Below are positions 1-11,946 of a DNA stretch of 64,000 bases, one piece after another; positions within the stretch are counted from its first letter, which is position 1; the number at the start of each line of letters is the position of its first letter. The stretch is from positions 714-64,713 of the forward strand of contig BDDC01000174.1 of the NCBI GenBank assembly GCA_001662425.1. Reading direction: 5' to 3'. The DNA is from Chlamydomonas sphaeroides. Lineage: Eukaryota; Chlorophyta; Chlorophyceae; Chlamydomonadales; Chlamydomonadaceae. The notes beneath the pieces were generated by a model. It was not told where the DNA came from. It searched no databases and saw only the letters and a program-made list of their open reading frames with translations. The position numbers and the translations under genes were made by a program.

Positions 1-273
1 CTCTGCTCGTGGAAGTTAAAGTACTCCTCAGTGGGAAGCTGAAGCATGTCGCTCCCGCCAAACTGATATGTACATCGCCATCGCATGCTCAGCATGCCCT
101 GTGTCCAAGGTCTGCTGAGCTCGAAGGCGCCAGACTTACACAGCATACTTGCATTCCAGTGTAGCGTTGAGCACGTAAACCTCGCATAGCTGAGCAGACA
201 GCTGTCCAAAGCCCGCGACCTTCTCCTCTCTGCGTCTAACAATGGGCCCAGGGCCGGGAGACGGCTGCGACAT
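1..273 (-). CDS. 5' end of an unrecognised protein (partial, runs off the left edge)
   Basis: On the minus strand an ATG at 273 opens a 44-codon exon (142-273) starting MSQPSPGPGPIVRRREEKVA. It ends at a GTGTAAGT donor. After an intron of about 80 bases with a TATCAG acceptor, the frame continues at base 62 (FGGSDMLQLPTEEYFNF) and leaves the window. Codon use and in-phase splicing support real coding. I do not recognise the family. It has no obvious signal peptide; the N-terminus is Pro-rich and then basic. It is divergent from PDS5 with only 71 bases between the two start codons, so the two probably share a promoter. The exact donor base is inferred from phase: splicing two bases later would hit a stop. 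Confidence 0.5.
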
Positions 274-344
274 GGGATAGAGCTGCGTAAGCTTAGGGCA
301 TTCCACTAGTGGCGAGTAGCAGTGGGTGGTGACGCACCCTGACG
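274..344. promoter_or_regulatory. Bidirectional promoter / 5' UTR between divergent genes
   Basis: Only 71 bases separate the ATG at 273 (minus) from the PDS5 ATG at 345 (plus). Regulatory sequence for both genes must lie here or inside the transcribed regions. No TATA-like box stands out. The assignment rests on geometry, not on a recognised motif. Confidence 0.3.
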
Positions 345-3300
345 ATGCCGCCGAAGAAGTCGCCGGCGCAGCCGCGCGGCAGCGCGGCTGGCGACGATGG
401 CTACGACTTTAATCACAAGGAGCCGGACGTGGAGGTCGTGCAGCTGGCCGCAAAGCTCAAGGCCCCGGGCAAGGGCAAGGATGCGCTGCTGAAGGTCCTC
501 AAAGTGCGAGCGGCCAGTCACGCGCACCGCTAGACCCTCTGCTGCGTCGCGGCCGCAAGCAGGGCGAAGGCCGCGTCGCGGCCGCTCCTGGCGGCATAGG
601 CCCGGTAGGGGCAGCCGGCGCCGCTGTGGACTACCGCCGCCCCATGCTTGTCCCACCAGACCGCCCTCCCCTCCCCGCGCCCGCAGCAACTGCGGACCAC
701 GCTCGAGGGCCTGCCCCAGGAAATCGAGTGCCTGGGCAGCGCCAAGGACAGCCTGCCCCTGCAGCTCCTGCAGCACGCCTCCGCCGAGCAAGCCGACAAG
801 GTGCGCACGTGGCACGCACGCCGCGCCGCGCCGCCCGCACCACCCTGCACCCTGCACCCTGCACGACCCGTCACCACCTCCTGGGGCCCCGGCCAAGCGC
901 CCACGCCTCGTGGCCTTCAGCCCTGGCTCCACAACACAGCTGGCGCCGCCCCCGCCCTGCCCTGTGCACATTGCTCTGTCCAGCTGCGCCAGTCAGCAGC
1001 ACCGCGCCCCGGCTGCCCCGCGCGCCCTGCTGCAGGATGTGCGGCTGTACGCGCTGGCCTGCCTCGTCAGCTCCATGCGCGTCTCGGCGCCCGACCACCC
1101 CTTCGACGACCAGCAGATCGCGGTAGGGCAACAAGCCCACACGTCCTTGCAGTGGCCGCATGCCCGCCCAACTCAACTCGCATGCCGCGCATCATGGCCG
1201 CCCCGGGAGGGCCTGCCCTCGCCGAAACCCGACCACCTCCACTTCCCGTGCCGCGGCAGCCCCCGGCCGCTGGGCATGCTCCTGCCCCACCGTGTCCCGC
1301 CGTGTCCACTCACATCCCCAGGCCGTGTGCGAGCTGCTACTCGACACGTGGTCGCGCCTGGCCGACGTGGACGCGCCGTCCTTCGACATGTGCCGGGCCA
1401 CGCTGCAGATCGTGGGCGATGTGGGTCGGCCAGCACTGCGCTCGGGCAACGCCGCCCCAGGGCCGCACACACCCCTGCAGCCTGGCTGCGCGCCAAGCCT
1501 GTAGGGAACGGCCCCCTCTCCACGCCCCTCCTCGCAGCCATGCAGCACCGCCGGAATGCAGCCCTCGTCGCGACGCGCGGTAGCTCCCAAGGCCGTTGCG
1601 CGCGCGTGGCCCCAGGCTGCTGCGTGCGAGCGAGTGCGGCACTCCTGAGCTCCCGCCGTGCCCCCTCGTCCGCCGCACCCCAGATCAAGTTCTACTACGT
1701 GCTGCTGGACCTGGAGGACGAGTCGCTGCTGGGGCGCTGCTATGCCACGCTGCTGCAGGCCGTCAGGTGGGGCGGCTGGGGCGGTGGCGGCCCAGTGCCT
1801 CCGCGGAGCTTGGTCGAGGGCCGACGGCGCGCCCCAGCCCTCCTGGGGCCCAGCCCGCTGCGGCCATCCAGCTTGTTCGACCTTTGTGAGCCCCCTGCTG
1901 TTGCGGCCAAGCGGGCCTGCGCTCGCACCTTGCCGTGCATGCAACACCCTCGGTATCTAGCCCTACCAGCCCCGTCCCATCCACCCGGCCTCCACCCATC
2001 CGCCCCAGGCCCGAGAGCCTGGACGTGCTGCAAGCGCCCGTACTGTCGGTGCTGGGTGGGCTGCTGGAGGAGCTGGAGGCGCCGCCCGACGACGTGTGCG
2101 ATGTGGTGCTGGCGGCGCTGGTGGGGCCCGCGGCGCCGGCGGCCGTGCTGGCGGGCGCCGTGGCGGGCGGCGGCGGGGGCAAGGGCAAGGTGGGAGCGCC
2201 GGCGGCGGCGGCGCGCTACTCGGCGGCGAGCCAGAGGTGCGGGCGGACAGGGGGTTGCGAGGCAAGACACGTGGGCTGGGAAGAGGGGGGGCCCTTTGAG
2301 CGCCTCCGGTGAGGAGAGGGGCGCGGCGGCGCGTGCCGCCATGTGGGTCGGGCGCCGCCCAGGTGCGGCGCATGTGGGTCGGGCGCTGGTGTGCAGCCCC
2401 GTCCCCAGGCCCTGCCCTGTCCGCAGGCCCTGTCCTGTCGCCGCGGCCCCAGGGCCTGCCCTGTCCCTCGCGTGCGGCCGACGCCCTGCAGGCTGGCGGC
2501 GGCCCTGCTGCCCGCGCGCAACAACACCCTTCGCGGCGCCGTGCAGCGCCTGGTGCTGTCGTACGTGCGGCAGGGCTTTGCCGCCGAGCACGCCGCCGGC
2601 ACCACGGGCGGCGGCGCCAGCAAGAAGGCCGCGGCCGCCGCGGCGGCGGTGGGGTCCTGCCCCTACGACGTCTTCACGCTGCTGCACTCGGTGCGTTGCG
2701 TGGGCGCAGCTGGCTGAGCCCACTTGGCACCCGCTATCCGGCACACCGGCAGCCATCATCGGCGCCTCTTCACGCCACACCCGTATCCCTACACCCACTG
2801 CCGTGTCGCTTAAACCCATCCCGTGAACCCCACGCAGCTGCACGCCTCGGCGCCACTGCTGCTGCTGCCCATCCTGCCTGAGCTCAAGGCCCAGCTGGGC
2901 CAGGAGGACGAGCAGCGCCGTGTCGCCGCCGTGGGCCTCATCACGCGCCTGCTGGCGGCGCCGCCGCCGGGCGGCGCCGACGGCGCGCCCGCGTCGTCCA
3001 TGGCGGGCGGCACGGGCGGCGGCGGTGGCCTGCTGAGCGGTGCCTCGGCGGGGCACGGCCGCGGCGTGACGCCGCTGGCGGTCCAGTTCCCGGACCTGCT
3101 GCAGGTGCGGCTGCCGGGGCAATGTTTGGCTTGCGTGATATCGTGTGTGCGCGTGTGAGGGATGTGCATACCGGTAGGATGGTGTGCATGCAGCATCTCA
3201 GCAGGAGAGGGCTCGGTCGTTTGCGGCCGTGCTTTCAGCGTGAGTCTCACGTGCGTGGCAGCTGCTCCGCAACGCGCCGGCCTCTCCCCCCCCCCGCAGG

Positions 3301-6300
3301 AGTTGCTGCGGCGCTTCACGGACGACTCGCCCGCCGTGCGCCAGGCGCTGCTGGCGCGAACGCCGCAGCTGGCGGCCGTGGCGGCGAGCGCGGTCGGCGA
3401 CGGCAGCCTGGAGCACCAGGCGGGTGCCGCCGCGCGGCGTGGGGGCGGGGCAGCGTCCGAAACAAATGCGCGCGGCGGCGTCCTGCCCAACCTCCGCCAA
3501 GCCCACCCACGTACCTAGCCCTGGATCTGTGCTAGTGCTGCCCAGCTCTGCCCCTGCCCACGCGCCCGTTGTCTTCCGTGCTGCACGTGCACCTCGCGCA
3601 GGTGCTGGCGGCCGCTCGCGACCGGCTGCAAGACCACGACGAGCGAGTGCGGGCCGCAGCCTGCCGCGCGCTGTGCGCCCTGGCCGCCGCGGCCGCCTCG
3701 GGCGAGCCTGCCGCCGCCGTGGCCGCAGGCGCGGCCGCGGCCGCGGGCCCAGGCGCCAAGCGCGGGCGGGCGGGCGCGCCGTCGTCGCCGGCCGCCGCGG
3801 CCGTCGCCGCAGCGGCGATGGGGCCGGTGGCGGGGCCGCCGCTGTTCGACGGGGACGTGGTGGCCGCTCTGCACGTGAGACCCGGCCTGCAGCGGCCGGC
3901 TATACAGCCTGGGGTCCTCACGGCGGCGTGCATGCGTGTGGGCGTGCGTGCCGGTACCGACACCGGGAACGTCGGGGAAACGACCGGTCGGGTGTAGGGC
4001 AGGAGCACGAGCGCCCCTCTGACTGGGCGAGCTGTACCAAATCTTGCGTCCTCCCCCTCCTGCCCGCCCGTCCTCGCCGCCTCCGCCAGGACGTGGCGGT
4101 GCGGCTGCGCGACCGCAAGCCGCACACGCGCAAGGAGGCGCTCAGCGGCCTGCTGGGGGCCTGGCGGGGCGCCTGCTGGGCGCTGCAGACGGGTGCGGGC
4201 GCCGCAGCGGGCCAGGGTTGGTGTGTGGGGTTGACTGCCGGGAGCCGCGTCGGGCAGGGACTGCTGGTGGCCTGTCCGCACACGCCGCCGGCTGCGCCCG
4301 CTGACGCTGACCGCGTGTTTGCGTGCCCGTGCGTGCGTGCTACCCCAACCCAGGCGCGCTGTCGCTGCACGGCCTGGTCGGCGCCGTGGGCTGGGTGCCG
4401 GCGCGGCTGTGCGCCGAGGCAGGCCGCGAGCCCGAGCTGCGGCGGGAGCTGTACGCGCAGCTGGCGGCGCCGGCGCCCGGGCCCGCGGCGGGCGCCGGCG
4501 GCTCGCAGCGCGCCGCCGGCGCCGCCGGCGCCGGCGGCCGGTCTGCCGTGGGCCCAGGCATGGTGCCCGCCTCACTGGGGCAGCGCCAGGGCGCGGCGCT
4601 CTGGGTGAGCCGCCGGCGGGGATTGGGCCGCAGGCTGCTGGCAAAACGCCGCCGCCACCACCACCCCGTCGCGGTCTGCGCGGGCCTCCGTGTGAAGCCC
4701 GTGCCGCATGCCCGCCACCGCCCACCGCCCTCCCCCCCAGGCGGCGCTGTGGGGCTCGTACGACGCCACCGAGCGGACCGCGGTGCGGCGGCTGCTGGGC
4801 GCCAAGGCCGCCGCCGCCGCGCAGCTGCTGCAGTACGTGGAGTGCCGCCGGGTGCGGTCTGGCCCGGCCGGCGGCGGGGCCGCGGCCGACGAGGCGGCCC
4901 GGCAGCGCGCCATCCAGGTGCGGCCACTTGGGGCTGCAAGCTACTACTCTCGTACGAAGAAGCTACTTGACTCGATTGGTTTTTTGACCATGCTGCTGGA
5001 CGCTCGACGCATGCGGCGCTTGGTTTGCCCCTTGCCGCCCGCGCGTCAGGCTCGGCTGGTCAAGCTGTGCGGCGGCCTGGCCCGGGACGCCGCGGCGTCG
5101 TCCACGCCGGACGCGGCGGCGCGCGCGGCGGAGCAGCTGCGGGCGCTGGCCGAGGAGGGCCGCGACGGCTTCCTGTGGGACCGGCTGCGGCAGCTGGGCT
5201 CGCCCGCCAGGCCAGCGGAGGTGGGTGCGAGGCGGGTTGGGGTCTGCCGGGCGCGAGCGGCGCCGCCGTCAAGCCTCGCCACTGCTGCCATCGGCGCAAA
5301 CCCCGATCGCCTCCTCCGCACCGGCATCTGCTCCTCGCCCTGTGCGTCACCAGGCGCTGCTCGCGGCGCGCAAGGATGCGCTGTCGCGTCTACCCGGCGG
5401 AGGATCCAAAGCGCCGGTCGCGGACGCCATCACCCGCATCGCCCTGGCAGCGCAGCCCACGCTTGTCGCCCCCAGCCACGTCGCCGGCCTGCTGGCCCTC
5501 GTAGATGACGGCGGCAGCGGCGGCGCCGGTGCCGGCAGCGCCGACGTCGACGCGGCGGCGGCGCTTGCCATCGCCGTTGCCAAGTCCGCGCCGGCGCTGT
5601 GCGCGGCGGCGGTGCCGCTGGCGGCGGCGACGGCGGCGGCGGAGCCTCCGCGGCCGGAGCTAGCATGCACGACGGCGGTGCGGCTGCTGCGACACGCCGC
5701 GCGCGCGTGCCCGCTGGTGCCGGCGGCGACGGCGGCGGCTGGCGGCGACGGCGGCGAGGGCACGCAGGAGCCCGTCTCCGACAGCGAGGAGCCCGAGGAG
5801 GGCGAAGAGGAGGAGGAGGCGCCGGCGAGGAAGCGGAGCAAAGCTAAGGACGGTGGAGGAGGGCGCCGCCGTAAGGCAGCTAACGGCACCACCGCCGGAG
5901 GCGGCGGCGGCGCAGCCGCCGCCGCCGAGGCGCGCGAGACCCTGGTCCATGCTCTGTCGGACCTGAGCTTCGGGCCGTACCGCAAGGCCGCCAAGAACGC
6001 CGTGCTCGCGCTGTGGGCGCTGCTGGGGCCGGCCGACGGCGAGCCGGCGCTCCGGGACCTGGCGGCGCGCCTGGTGGCGGCGCTGCGGCCGGGCCGCGAG
6101 GCGCTGCCGGGCACTGCGGCGGCGCTGCAGGCGCTGGGCGCCGTGGGCGCAGCCTGCCCGGCGGCGCTGGCAGGTGCGTTGGCGTCAGGCTGGGGACTAG
6201 GGACCACGTACGTGCCGTCACGCCAGGCTCTAGCCTAATGGCCCTGACTCATTAATGGACTGCCGGAACCTCACATTTGCGCCGCTTTCCTGGCTTTGCC

Positions 6301-9300
6301 CATCCGTAGACCACGCCCAGACTTTCTTCGAGTACGTGTCGCAGTGCTACCTGACTGCCGCGCTCAAGGGCGCCTCGGCCGGCGGCGCCGCTGACGGCCG
6401 CAAGGGCGGCCACAAAGCGGCCGCCGCCTCCGCCACCCACCCCGAGTCCACCGACGACGACGACGGCGCCGCCGCCGCCGCCGCCGGCCAGCCCAGCGGC
6501 GCCGTCGCGCTCAAGGCCGCGGCGCTGCGCGCGCTGATGCGCGGCCTCGCGCCCGACGACGGCGGCGCGGCGGCGGCGGCGGGCGGCGCCGCCGCCGACG
6601 GGCTGCCGGCGGCGCTGGCGGAGGCTGCGAGCCCGGGCTGCGAGGAGCTGCTGTGCGGGCTTCTGGACTTTGACAACGACATGGCCGAGTACGGCGTGGC
6701 CGAGGACACGGACCGGTGCGTGCCGCTGCCAGGGCTGCAGCGCGTGTGTTGCATGGCCCCCCGGTGCGCGGCCGCGTCAGGGCCACGCGGCCGGAAGTGC
6801 GCGCTTCGAAGCCAGCCCCACGCCGGTGCTGCCTTGCCCCCCGGTGTCCCCAACTACCTGCCCACGCGCGCGCTGATCCCACATCCCATCCCCATCCTCA
6901 CCTGCAGCGCCCACATGCGCTCCGCGGCGGCCGCCTGCCTGCTGCTGCTGGCCCGCCGCCACGACAGCCGGCTGGGGCCCGAGGCGTACGTGGGGCTGGG
7001 GCTGGTGCTGCAGGACCCGGCCATGGAGGTGCGGAGGGGCTTTGGAGAGCAGGTGAGAGGCGGAGGCGCGGCTCGTGTGTGCGCGTTCGGATGCTGAGCA
7101 TACCCTATGATGTGAGTAAGTGCTGGGGCGCGGCATTGGGTAATGTTCCGGAAGTTGTACGCAGCCATGGGATGTGGCCATAGGCTGCGAGCATGAGGAC
7201 CCGAAACCTGGAGGTGGGAGGGAGGGAGGGAGTTTGGGCTTGGGGGTTGCGCTGCAGGAGCAGGGCGCGGCTGCTGGCAGCGCGCGGCTGCTTTGCGCGG
7301 CGGGCCGGCGGCGGCCTGTTCAGACTGCGGCGCCCGCGGGCCGCTGCGTGCTGCGCTCCGCCCTCGCCTGGCAGCGGCTCGAGCCGGTGCGCCCACACGC
7401 CCGCTCTGCGCCGCTACCGCGCGCCCCGCCCTCATCCCCCTCATCCCCCTCGTCCCCCTCGTGCCCCTCGTGCCCCTCGTGCCCCTCGTACCCCTCATCC
7501 CCCTCGTCCCCCTCGTGCCCCTCGTGCCGCTCGTGCCCCTCGTACCCCTCGTACCCCTCATCCCCCTCGTCCCCCTCGTGCCCCTCGTGCCGCTCGTGCC
7601 CCTGCAGCTGCGCCTCTTCCTGCACTGGGCCATCACCGCCCGCGCCCGGCCGCACCTGATCGCCAAGTACGCGGCCATGCTGCCACTGGCGGGTGAGCAC
7701 TGAGCAGCGCCACGGGTGGCCCTAGGGCACGGTGGCGGGGCACAGGGCCGGCCGGCCCTCCGGCCCAGCGCCACCGCCACCACCCAGGCTGCAGCCGCTG
7801 CAGGTGCTGGCGAGCGCGGCCATTCCGACCTGTCGCTGTCTGCAATGCTAGCGTTGCAGTCCATCGTCAGTACATCGCCCCGCCAAACAGCCAGCCTCCC
7901 CGCCCCCGCCCACACTCACCTGCCCTCCCTCGACCACCAGCCATGGACCCGCGGCCAGAGCACCGCGAGGCCGCCGCCCGGCTGCTGCGCGAGGTGGTTG
8001 CCGTGATGCGGCTGCACGGCCAGGAGGCGGCGCTGCGGGCGGCGGCGGCGGCGGCGGCGGGCGGCAGCGGCGGGCGGCCCTCCTCGGGCGGCGGCCTGGG
8101 CTCCTCGCCCGAGCTGCTGCTGGCCTTCACCGTCTACCTGCTGGCACACCACCCCGACTACCCGCAGGTGCGCGGCGCAGGGGCGGGGTGGGGCAGCCGC
8201 TGGTGCGGTTGCGGCGGCTGCGCGTCCGGGGTGGCGCGGATGAGACCCGGGGCGCTGGGGTGCCGCTGCCGGGGGTGGGGGTTGAGGGAGGCATGTTGCG
8301 CAGCGCCGCGCCGCCCAACGACGCGCGGCCGCCGCTGGGCCCATGGCCGCAGGAGGACGAGTACGGGCCGCCCGACCTGCAGGACTACCGGCCCTTCCAG
8401 GTGAAGGCGCCCGGCCCCGCCGTGCGCGCGTACGTGTGCGTGTGCGTGTTGCTGGTGTGCACATCCGCAGGTGCCACCTTCGGCGCAGCCTGCTGCGCCT
8501 TCGCCTGCCTTGAGCCGAGGCGCCAGGGGACCTCACCACATCGTTTTCGGCGCTCCGCGTCCTCTACCTCCACCACCCACCGTCGCCCTCACCTCCCCTG
8601 CCCCCCCCCACAGGACATGCTGCAGTTTGCTCTGGAGCCGCTGCTGGGCGCCGCAGCGGCCGCCGCCACCGCGGCTGCCGGCGCGGGCGCGGGCGCCGCA
8701 GGCGTGTGCGGCCCCCGCGAGTCGTTGCCTGCTGTGGCCAAGGTGCTGCGCAGCGTCAAGTTGCAGATGGTGGACGGCGACCCGCAGGTGTGGGCGCTGT
8801 GTTTGGGGGTGGGTGACGGGGACGGCAGCAGGTTGGGGTGTCGGGGTCACACCCTGCACAGCATCTGCGGCTAAGCGGGTTGCGGCGGCATGGGGCTGCA
8901 AATGCCCGAATGGGACGGAGCAACCAGCAGTAGGTGGTCGGCAGCGTGCCCAGCGTCGTGTGGCCGTCGGCCGGCCAGCATTCTACCCGGGGTGTGCTGT
9001 GCCGCGTGTGGGGTACTGTTCTATTCCACACTTGAACACACCCTTGCCCTGCGCCCTGCCCCTCCACCAAGCAGGCCGAACCCTCCAGCTCGGCCTCATT
9101 GCGCCTCATAGCCGACCTGGCCCTCGCCGCGGCCAAGGCCCTGGTGGCGCGCGACTTGGCGGCGGCGGGGCCCGGCAAGGGCGCCGGCAGCCGCAGCAAG
9201 GCGGTGGCGGCGACGCCCGAGGCCGCGGCGGCGGCGGCGGCCAAGCTGGCGGCGCAGGACTACCCTGGCTCGGCGGTGGTGCCACGGCGGCTGTACGCGC

Positions 9301-11133
9301 TGGTTCCCGCGGCGGAGGCCAAGGCTATGCGAGGTGCGGTGGGGCGCTGGGCGCTGGGAGGAGTGGGTTGTGCGAGTGCGGCGGGCGCTGTGCCGTCGCC
9401 ATCCTGACGGCTGGTCAGCACTCGCGGCGTCATTGTGAGCCGACCTGCCCCGTCCGTCCGCCCGAACCTCGCCCTGCCCAACCTTGTTTTCCCTGCCCCG
9501 TGTGTCCGCACCCACTTGCCGCCTTCCATAGCCTACCGCGAGGACGGCTGCTGCCTGCCGCCCGGCTACGAGGTGCTGCTGAGCGAGGCCGTGGCGCAGA
9601 CCTTTGCGCCTCCGGCCGGCCCCACCGCTCAGCAGCAGCAGAACCGGCAGCAGCAGGGCAAGGCAGCGGGGGCAGCAGCAGGAGCAGGCCGCCGGCGGCA
9701 GTCGGACGCGGGCGCGGACAGCGTCGGAGAGAGCGGCGACGAGGGCGGGGACGGTGGCGAGCACGCCCGAGGGCTGGCAGCTGCGGACGGCGGGGGCGAG
9801 GGCATGGATGACGAGGAGCAGGCGGACGCGGACCGCGGGCGGGGGGCAGCGCGCAGCGGGCAAGCCGTGGCGGCGCAGGCCCGCGGCGGCCGGAGCAAGC
9901 CGCCTGCGGCTGCGGCTGAGGCAGCGCCTGCGGGAGGTGGCGGCAAGCGGCCCGCGGCGGCCGCGGCTGGCGGCAAGAAGGCCCCAGCCAAGAAGCCGCG
10001 GCCGTCGCCCAGGGCCGCCAAGGCTCGGCCATCGCCGAAGGGCAAGTCCAAGCGGCGGGCGGGCGGGTACGAGAGCCTCAGTGAGGGCGAGGAGAGCGGA
10101 CCCGAGGAGGAGGAGGACGAGGAGAGCGAGGAGGAGGAGCCGCCGCCGCCGGCGAGGAAGCCCGCGGCGGCCAAGGCGGCGCCGCGGCGTGACAGCGACC
10201 CGGCGGACGCGTACGAGCTGCCCTCAGATGAGGACGAGGCGGCGGCGGCGGCAGCGGAGGAGGAGGAGGAGAGGCGCCGCAAGGGCGCCGCTGGCCGCGG
10301 TGGCGCTAAGAAGGCAGCGGCTAACGGCGCCGCCGTCGCCAAGGCCCCTGCAATCAAGCCGGCGCCCAAGGCGCGCGTGAGCGAACCAGTGGACGCATAT
10401 GACCTGCCTTCGGACGACGAGGAGGCGGCGGAGGCAGCCGAGGCGGCGGCGCAGGCGGCAGCGGAGGAGGAGAAGCGCCGCAAGGCCGCCGCCGGCCGCG
10501 GCGGCGCCAAGAAGGCCGCTGTCGCCAAGCCGCCGCCGCCACAAGCCAAGGCGCCGGCCGCTGCGGCCAAGCCGGCGGCGGGGCAGCGTCCCGCCGGCAA
10601 GAGGGCGGCGCCGCCGCCGGCCGCGGAAGCGGCAGGTGCCGTTGACACATCGTACGGCGACGGGGATGACGGGTACGCCTTTCCGGGCGCGGACGGGAGC
10701 GAGGAGGAGCAGACGCGGCGGCCCAGTAAGGCGGCCGGGCACCAGCGCTGCGGCGGTGGCGGCGCGGCGGCGGCGTCACGCAAGGCGCTGGCGGCCGTTC
10801 AGCCGACGGCGCCGCTGCAGCCGGCGCGCGGCAAGGCCGCTGCTAACGGCAACGCCGCGCCCAAGGCGGCTGGGGCCAGCAAGCCAGGTAAGGGTCCGCG
10901 CATCCTTGCGGGAAGGGAAGGCGTGCTCGGGGCTTGCGTGCTGGCGGGGAGTCGTCTGCTTTGCACGCGATGCGGCGCGGCTGCGGAGCATGACTGACGC
11001 CGGCCCCATTGCTGGCGTGTGCTGCATCGCAGGCGGCGGCGGCGGCGCGCAGCGGCGACCGGCTGCTGCTGCTGCTGCTGCTCCGGTGCAGCGGCAGCTG
11101 TACGCCTTCGACGACGATGACGTGGACGAGTGA
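345..11133 (+). CDS. PDS5: PDS5-type sister chromatid cohesion protein
   Basis: This is a nuclear HEAT-repeat regulator that binds cohesin and controls its loading and release. Twenty-four exons join in phase to about 1,983 residues: 345-503, 687-800, 1036-1122, 1322-1420, 1684-1766, 2009-2236, 2492-2690, 2838-3104, 3300-3419, 3602-3874, 4090-4192, 4354-4604, 4741-4917, 5050-5220, 5354-6173, 6310-6715, 6908-7052, 7608-7692, 7941-8167, 8353-8400, 8614-8787, 9075-9333, 9532-10887, 11033-11133. Typical PDS5 blocks are DVRLYALACL..APDHPF (residues about 92-112), FYYVLLDLED, DRKPHTRKEALSGLLGAWR, and late HEAT segments ending near CCLPPGYEVL. The C-terminal 450 residues are low complexity, acidic and Lys/Ala-rich with a duplicated SDEDE module, ending YAFDDDDVDE. 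The donor at 3420 is irregular (GC, or GTCGGC slightly upstream). Length exceeds the usual 1,200-1,600 because of Ala/Gly inserts and this tail. The family is inferred from domain pattern; a distant HEAT protein is the alternative. Confidence 0.85.
7431..7606. repeat. 9-bp minisatellite in PDS5 intron 17
   Basis: About 19 tandem copies of a CCCCTCGTG-like 9-mer (variants CCCCTCATC, CCCCTCGTC, CCGCTCGTG) run up to the acceptor CCTGCAG at 7601-7607. The pyrimidine-rich array forms the polypyrimidine tract of the intron. As the unit is divisible by three it leaves frames open on both strands, giving illusory Leu-Val-Pro and Asp-Glu-Gly proteins. Confidence 0.85.
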
Positions 11134-11946
11134 GGGCGACGTCCGCAGCCGCGGGCATGCGGGCCTGGGCGATGCTGCGGGGTCGTACGCATTGCGCTGC
11201 GGGCGGCGGCAGGAGCGCTGGAGCGCCGCAGTGGTTTGGGCGATTGACGATGACGTTTGACAGCAGGGTGGCGCTTGGGCCTTCTAACGGAAGGGCGACG
11301 TACCGGTATGGGACATTGACAGGCGTGCAAGCAGGATGGCTGGTGCAAGGGCGTCGTGCGTGGGTATCGTGTGCTCGCTGGGCGTGTAGCAGTATATCCC
11401 TTCATCATGTGTGCACGCCCGCGTGCTCCGCTTGCGGCAGCTTGCGGCAGCGAGATCGCGGGCCTGGGCGCGGGGGCAGGGGGCCGGGAGGCGGGGAGAC
11501 CGCGTGCCATAACCGGTATGGGATTCACGGCGTGGCCCCAAGCAGACGCCTCCCGATGACGACGCTAGACCCGTCGCTTGCACACTACGTCCACGCACAC
11601 AAGCAACGCATCTAACACGCAAGGCTCCAGAAGCACAACGCATTCATCATCGGCTTTATCGCAGCCCACAAACAGTTCCGCATCCTGCAAGCAACGTCAC
11701 GATGAGCTAGGTGCTCTGCACCGGCAGCATCAAAGCATCTCGTCGCACCAAACGAGACGGAACCGCAGCTTCGCGAGCGCTGAAGGCATGGCCAGCGCCG
11801 CGCACGCAGACCATAGGCGGTGAGGTCGTCTACGCGCTTGCTGCATTGTCGCTCGTGCGTTGCACGTTCGTTGGCCGCCTCGGGCGACCCACCCGCGCTC
11901 CGCGGCTTTACGCCCTAGCTCGCTCAATCAAATCGCGATGGGCTGA
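11134..11946. other. Intergenic: PDS5 3' UTR and upstream of ABC1 kinase
   Basis: About 810 bases with no convincing exon on either strand. It should hold the PDS5 3' UTR and the promoter of the next gene. An in-frame TGA lies directly before the ATG at 11947. Confidence 0.5.

Noticed and set aside
115..140. Possible ultra-short intron of 25 bases in the left-edge gene (similar apparent 25-base gaps near 55487 and 57340)
   Set aside because: Phases happen to work at the first two, but 25 bases is below any intron length expected here; the longer alternative at the left edge is preferred.
1740..3122. Long minus-strand ORF of 460 codons opposite PDS5
   Set aside because: Arg/Ala/Gly-only composition, no family motif, and it spans both exons and introns of a well-supported gene. 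It is an effect of high GC.
7193..7703. Leu/Val/Pro-repeat and Glu/Gly/Asp-repeat proteins
   Set aside because: Produced by the 9-base intronic array in PDS5, not by a gene.
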